The translations under genes were made by a program, and so were the position numbers. Source: Porphyromonadaceae bacterium UBA7087 (GTDB lineage Bacteria; Bacteroidota; Bacteroidia; Bacteroidales; Muribaculaceae). From it: a stretch of DNA of 16,281 bases. The DNA lies in assembly GCA_002493515.1 (NCBI GenBank), contig DKYZ01000114.1, forward strand, positions 1-16,281. The letters are read 5' to 3'. The notes under the pieces are model-generated. The model was not told the DNA's origin and ran no database searches. It saw nothing but the letters and a program-made list of their open reading frames with translations. Shown here piece by piece: positions 14,101 through 16,281 of the stretch (positions are counted from its first letter, which is position 1; the number at the start of each line of letters is the position of its first letter).

Positions 14101-14577
14101 ATGGTATTCAATCTCTACACAGGCGAAGACAGCGCCGACTACGCAATCTACGGCTACTGCTACGGTATGGAGGAGCCTGTTCTTCTCAGCGAGATCAAGG
14201 GTGACAACGCCGGCACACAGTTCGCCGACTATGAGGTCAAGCTTCCGGCTGATCTTCTCGGCAAGGATTGGGTAGAGGTTCAGATCCAGTGCAGCTTCAA
14301 CTCAGACGATGATGCGGCTATCATCGACAGCTTCTTCGCTGACGGCAAGGGCGTAGGCACAGGCATCGGTTCCGCACTGAACAGCAAGACAATCTCCGGC
14401 GGCAAGAGCATCATCACGGTTCGCGGCTTCGAGGGTCAGAACGTAACCATCTCCGCTCTTGACGGCGCAGTGGTTGCCAAAGGCATCGCAGCAAGCAACG
14501 AGCAGGTATACAACCTCAACAAGGGTGTATACGTAGTGAAGGCTGGCGACCGCAAGGCGAAAGTCCTCGTGAAGTAA
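11173..14577 (+). CDS. Large secreted multidomain protein with T9SS-like C-terminal domain
   Basis: This is an 1134-residue exported protein. The signal peptide (MKKFITMCLSAALLAGATSAEA, cleavage near 24) is preceded by an extra in-frame ATG; the start may be 11173 or 11179. Residues about 90-345 contain repeated phrases LAYVPTEDMVYGF, FCYNPVENAFFGI and LAYSPIENVYYWN, suggesting a beta-propeller-like domain. Residues about 345-545 are Ig/Fn3-like. Residues about 547-688 (DDWLFLPPIKI, YYTLSYEVMA, AGVYYIGFHC) resemble a choice-of-anchor J/MAM-like jelly roll. More Fn3-like units follow (PATVNDLVAV, LTWEAPTEGYDGG), then a second jelly-roll-like region opening with MDENFDN. The last 63 or so residues (ITVRGFEGQNVTISALDG, then NKGVYVVKAG and KVLVK) look like a Por-type T9SS sorting domain. 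The role is probably surface binding or scaffolding; no catalytic motif was seen. Codon use is less GC-extreme than the 2246-6037 genes. Confidence 0.87.
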   Translation: MQMKKFITMCLSAALLAGATSAEARVTLRQAQQMQREGKGIKMLHDGNKKAQSNMLRVKGNGFGKIASRPTSSLVKKAPAKVTDGGSDIYGYCNYSTQIQQVGAALYELMSEGLEMTWQDPAYIELGGYTFSGAYVKDGVFKGYIPETFWGMTFGIDYAQIDFESGELLSVEPLDLATAPIYNRLAYVPTEDMVYGFGLMADYQNTVFMCSEDSDPSTATVIAEFEDVNTVPVAFCYNPVENAFFGIDMNQNFCRYDFDGTQTVLFSLADAFEFGAGYYAGLAYSPIENVYYWNINQDVDAFMGRIDMSGNVDVYEQLADGNQLTFLICTNEAIINEFAPKRPEIAEISFPAGDLTGFVSYTLPSEYAGGAMIPADVVTFDVYTTLDGEVTGQGTGKPGEVYSATYENLSEGKHKFGCYVSCDGVESTQVSKTVYIGNDTPQAPKNVILTDNMVTWDAIPALGVNKGYLAIDDIQYIVYLQGEEYGRTKECKLPIVLPADEPLNIYQVEVVAECNGKTSVATESNSVIAGQPLEIPVSIAPTLEEAQLCSIYDGNGNGASWTYAETNDGGVFQISYTMPEEGNQDDWLFLPPIKIDNVNKYYTLSYEVMARSATYPEEYMEVCIGTAPNPEAMIETLVDEYQPEAEVYTSANGYVKAPAAGVYYIGFHCTSEADMMGLNLRNIKLFDENITNDSPAAVNNLEAVAFDQGVLKATVSFSFPTKTMGGSELAADAALKATVVAAETLTVEGKPGEKVSVEIATVQSMNHIVARTSLGDLNGPAETVDVYTGVEVPATVNDLVAVSAPDMMSMTLTWEAPTEGYDGGFIVPEDVTYDIYMVVPGFFGDEWAKIDEAGKNKTYTYVCEEGQVQDLVQLGVVACNAAGDCGYLQSVSDVLGTPWALPMDENFDNPDAPIYTPWMIYQTDIENPVSWAIDYLTNIDETFAPEHIGLVGTGSAGAVSSLGVPRFTTKDYEEVTMVFNLYTGEDSADYAIYGYCYGMEEPVLLSEIKGDNAGTQFADYEVKLPADLLGKDWVEVQIQCSFNSDDDAAIIDSFFADGKGVGTGIGSALNSKTISGGKSIITVRGFEGQNVTISALDGAVVAKGIAASNEQVYNLNKGVYVVKAGDRKAKVLVK

Positions 14578-14592
14578 ACAACCCATAATAAA

Positions 14593-14634
14593 AACAGCCG
14601 GCATAAGTCTTGAAGACTTATGCCGGCTGTTTTC
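14593..14634 (+). terminator. Strong terminator after the large secreted protein gene
   Basis: A perfect 17-bp stem (AACAGCCGGCATAAGTC at 14593-14609 with 14615-14631) around TTGAA is followed by a T-run ending at 14633 and preceded by an A-run, so it could act in both directions. It begins 16 nt after the stop codon. Confidence 0.92.
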
Positions 14635-14667
14635 ATATTATTACCAACCCTCAAAATCGATGAATTT

Positions 14668-15051
14668 ATGGATAGTACAGTAGATACGTCATACGGACGC
14701 CTGTATCGTAGGCTTGTCGCAATGGAATATGCCTGGGAAGCAATCACACTTGCGTATTTATGTCAAGATGACTACACCTTGCTGATGTCGGCATTTATAG
14801 CGGTATCGCTCCTTTTTCTTGGCAGCGCTGCATATGTCGTGTTTAAATTTCCCGGATTTACAACATATGCTTGGAAGAGGGCGACTTCGAGAAATTGGAG
14901 TCTATGGATGTGGATTGTAAATATTGTTTTCCTCGTTTTACTTTTCGCGGAAGGGTATCTGCCTGAGTATATAACATATCCTCTGTCCATAGCATTGTTC
15001 CTGACAGGCTATGTGGTCCTGTTCATCGGATTGCTGAGGGATGCCGAGTGA
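14668..15051 (+). CDS. Small membrane protein, unknown function
   Basis: This is a 127-residue protein with three clear hydrophobic helices at about 37-59 (LLMSAFIAVSLLFLGSAAYVV), 78-96 (SLWMWIVNIVFLVLLFAEG) and 103-122 (TYPLSIALFLTGYVVLFIGL). The amphipathic N-terminus (YGRLYRRLVAMEYAWEA) may hold a fourth, weaker segment. Basic residues between helices 1 and 2 (WKRATSRN) suggest a cytoplasmic loop. The start at 14668 is chosen because the upstream in-frame ATG (14620) lies inside the preceding terminator stem. No consensus promoter was found in the 35 bp between terminator and start. Base composition is clearly more AT-rich than the neighbours. A strong terminator follows, so it is probably a single-gene unit. 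No family was recognised. Confidence 0.72.
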   Translation: MDSTVDTSYGRLYRRLVAMEYAWEAITLAYLCQDDYTLLMSAFIAVSLLFLGSAAYVVFKFPGFTTYAWKRATSRNWSLWMWIVNIVFLVLLFAEGYLPEYITYPLSIALFLTGYVVLFIGLLRDAE

Positions 15052-15090
15052 GATACGATAATTTCAAATTTAAAGATACGCATAACTTGA

Positions 15091-15121
15091 GACGGCGGCT
15101 TTCCTAAGCCGCTGTCTTTTT
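15091..15121 (+). terminator. Rho-independent terminator after the small membrane protein gene
   Basis: An 11-bp stem, GACGGCGGCTT (15091-15101) and AAGCCGCTGTC (15106-15116), with one G-T pair and a TCCT loop, is followed by TTTTT. Confidence 0.88.
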
Positions 15122-15337
15122 AGTATATACCCACAGGTCGAACGCCCACGCTCGCCATCCGACCGACCATGACACTGAAAAATCCGCTTCCATCCGCTTC
15201 CATCCGCGATGCCATCCCGGCGGCGTAAGCCACAGGGATATCCGCGATGCGAAATATCCTTATCCAATCCAAAATCATGATTATTCTGGATGAAATAGGA
15301 TTCCCCATCATCGCGGGTCAGCGACAGGCCAAGACAA
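15122..15337 (-). other. Region downstream of the ORF6N gene, possible gene remnant
   Basis: No complete gene is supported. On the minus strand a 63-codon open frame (15311-15120) ends in SVGVRPVGIY, a phrase reminiscent of the C-terminal end of some Bacteroidetes surface or paralogous-family domains. A second open frame overlaps it and runs out of the ORF6N gene in another phase. A 10-bp direct repeat (ATCCGCTTCC, two and a half copies) lies near 15182-15207. It could be an eroded gene end or a non-coding downstream repeat. Confidence 0.3.
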
Positions 15338-15907
15338 TCATTTGTCGGGGTCGAAGCCGATTCTTTTCCTGGCCGGTATCTTGCGTTTCTCGGTCTGAAG
15401 ATCGGCAAGGGCCGTGTTGATGGCCTCCAGCTGCGCACGTGTATCCTCGTTGATGTCGTTGTAGTCAGCGAATATCTCCTCGAGATCCTGTTTCAGTTCC
15501 TCGAAACTTCTCTCAAGCGTGGAGAGGCGCAGCGCCATCGGATTAGCCGCTACCATCTGCCGGACAGCAACAAATGCCCGCATTATCCCACGGTTGATTT
15601 CAATTGCCGTCTTGCTTCGGAGTACGCTTGACAGCATGGCCACCCCCAATTCAGTAAACGCGAATGGAGCATACTTGACGTTACTGCCTCTTCCCCCGTT
15701 CAAGATGCCAAATTGGCATCTTGAAATTTCGTCCCTGGTGAGTTCAAACATGAAGTCATCACCCTCGAATCTCTCTATATTCCTACGTACAGCCCTTTTG
15801 AGCTGTGCGGTCTCCACTCCATACATTTCCGCAAGGTCAGAATCAAGCATCACCTTCTGTCCCCGAATCTCGTATATCTTGGAGCGTACTATATCAATAT
15901 CGTTCAT
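15338..15907 (-). CDS. ORF6N-domain DNA-binding protein
   Basis: This is a 189-residue protein. Residues about 8-92 form an ORF6N domain (pfam10543, related in context to KilA-N/Bro phage domains), with the standard phrases IYEIRGQKVMLDSDLAEMYGVET, LKRAVRRNIERFEGDDFMFELT and YAPFAFTELGVAMLSSVLRS, then AIEINRGIMRAFV. Residues about 125-175 are a predicted coiled coil (LERSFEELKQDLEEIF to LEAINTALADLQTE), and the protein ends in a basic patch (KRKIPARKRIGF). This matches the usual Bacteroidetes ORF6N proteins in length and order. They are thought to bind DNA and often sit near mobile elements; their role is not established. No canonical promoter was found upstream on the minus strand and no neighbouring phage gene is visible. 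Confidence 0.9.
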   Translation of the reverse strand: MNDIDIVRSKIYEIRGQKVMLDSDLAEMYGVETAQLKRAVRRNIERFEGDDFMFELTRDEISRCQFGILNGGRGSNVKYAPFAFTELGVAMLSSVLRSKTAIEINRGIMRAFVAVRQMVAANPMALRLSTLERSFEELKQDLEEIFADYNDINEDTRAQLEAINTALADLQTEKRKIPARKRIGFDPDK

Positions 15908-16035
15908 TTCTCGTCTTTTATGATTATCGACTTCTCACCGCAAAGCGGCATTTGGAGCCTCTAAGTTACTCAAATTTTTCAATATATAAAATCACAGCCC
16001 ACAATTCTACACGAGTTCTACGATTCTTTTTCAAA

Positions 16036-16087
16036 GGCGGCAATGCCGCCTGCGCCAGACTCTATGGCGGCTTCGCCGCCGTTTTTT
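16036..16087 (+). repeat. Two GGCGGC/GCCGCC hairpins, second followed by T-run
   Basis: GGCGGC-AAT-GCCGCC (16036-16050) and GGCGGC-TTC-GCCGCC (16066-16080) are perfect 6-bp stems with 3-nt loops. The second is followed by GTTTTTT and could terminate plus-strand transcription, although no plus-strand gene lies just upstream. They immediately precede repeat copy B. Confidence 0.75.
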
Positions 16088-16236
16088 CCATCGCAGAATC
16101 CATGAGAACACGCCCTGCGGGCTTGTCGCAGAAACTGAAAGAACTTAACTTCAAGAACTTAGCGAATGAACAGAAGAAGAGAAGAACGATGGCGCTTTCG
16201 CGCCGAGAACAGAAGAACGCTCCGACGGAGCGTCCC
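16081..16236 (+). repeat. Dispersed hairpin-bearing repeat, copy B
   Basis: Homologous to 10580-10730. Stems are GCCC/GGGC (16112-16122, loop TGC), GGCGC/GCGCC (16191-16204, loop TTTC) and CGCTCC/GGAGCG (16218-16232, loop GAC). Compared with copy A, the first loop differs while its stem is identical, and one T-G pair of the last stem is T-A here. It runs straight into the GC-rich element at 16234. Open frames crossing it give low-complexity proteins without family features. Confidence 0.85.
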
Positions 16237-16266
16237 GGGACGGCCGGACGTCCCCGCCCGCCAGCC
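16234..16266 (+). repeat. GC-rich dispersed intergenic element, copy 3
   Basis: It begins CCCGGGACGGCCGGACGTCC and ends CGCCCGCCAGCCTAAA, closely matching 4179-4210 and, inverted, 1415-1445. Here it abuts the 3' end of dispersed repeat copy B, so the two may be modules of a larger intergenic element. Confidence 0.6.
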
Positions 16267-16281
16267 TAAACGTATCAATGT

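Noticed and set aside
14620..14667. Upstream start for the small membrane protein
   Set aside because: This ATG lies in the 3' arm of a perfect 17-bp terminator stem, so it would be poorly transcribed or buried in structure.
15805..16269. 154-codon plus-strand open frame through the last repeat cluster
   Set aside because: It overlaps the ORF6N gene antisense and then reads through hairpins and the dispersed repeat; no protein features are seen.

Overview
The window looks like a chromosomal segment of a gut Bacteroidales bacterium, probably Muribaculaceae or a close relative (the family is inference). The evidence is: promoters of the Bacteroidetes type (TTG/TTTG, about 20 nt, TAnnTTTG) at six or seven genes; no clear Shine-Dalgarno sites; several large secreted proteins with short C-terminal tails of the kind seen on Bacteroidales surface or secreted proteins; a BspA-type leucine-rich-repeat protein; an ORF6N-domain protein; and GC-rich genes separated by AT-rich promoters and GC-rich repeat elements.

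Layout. 1-276: the 3' end of a tRNA gene, a 17-bp duplicate of that end, a strong terminator and a degenerate second T-arm. 277-1382: a broken AlbA_2/GHKL transcriptional regulator that lost its middle and its frame, with an NVPV tandem repeat. 1565-4090 (+): a Crp/Fnr regulator followed after 45 nt by a secreted Omp28-like protein with a CxxC motif. 4295-6037 (+): a membrane-bound TPR/AraC regulator. 6202-7878 (+): a second secreted protein, with its own promoter. 7940-8016: a long hairpin plus a 7-bp tandem repeat between convergent genes. 8002-8703 (-): the secreted LRR protein. 8822-10300 (-): a compact three-gene operon of unrecognised proteins that look like divergent paralogues of one another. 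10301-11172: a non-coding region with a promoter in each direction, a 27-bp tandem repeat, a dispersed hairpin-bearing repeat and a long structured 5' leader. 11173-14577 (+): an 1134-residue secreted multidomain protein with a T9SS-like C-terminal domain. 14668-15051 (+): a small membrane protein. 15338-15907 (-): an ORF6N protein. 15908-16281: a second copy of the dispersed repeat with further hairpins.

How the parts may work together (inference): two neighbouring modules each pair a regulator (Crp/Fnr; TPR-TM-AraC) with an exported protein, and those two exported proteins share a C-terminal tail. The three-paralogue operon and the hairpin-rich dispersed repeat, whose stems are kept while loops change, are the parts least explained by known families. 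No complete mobile element, CRISPR array or classical defence system is visible.
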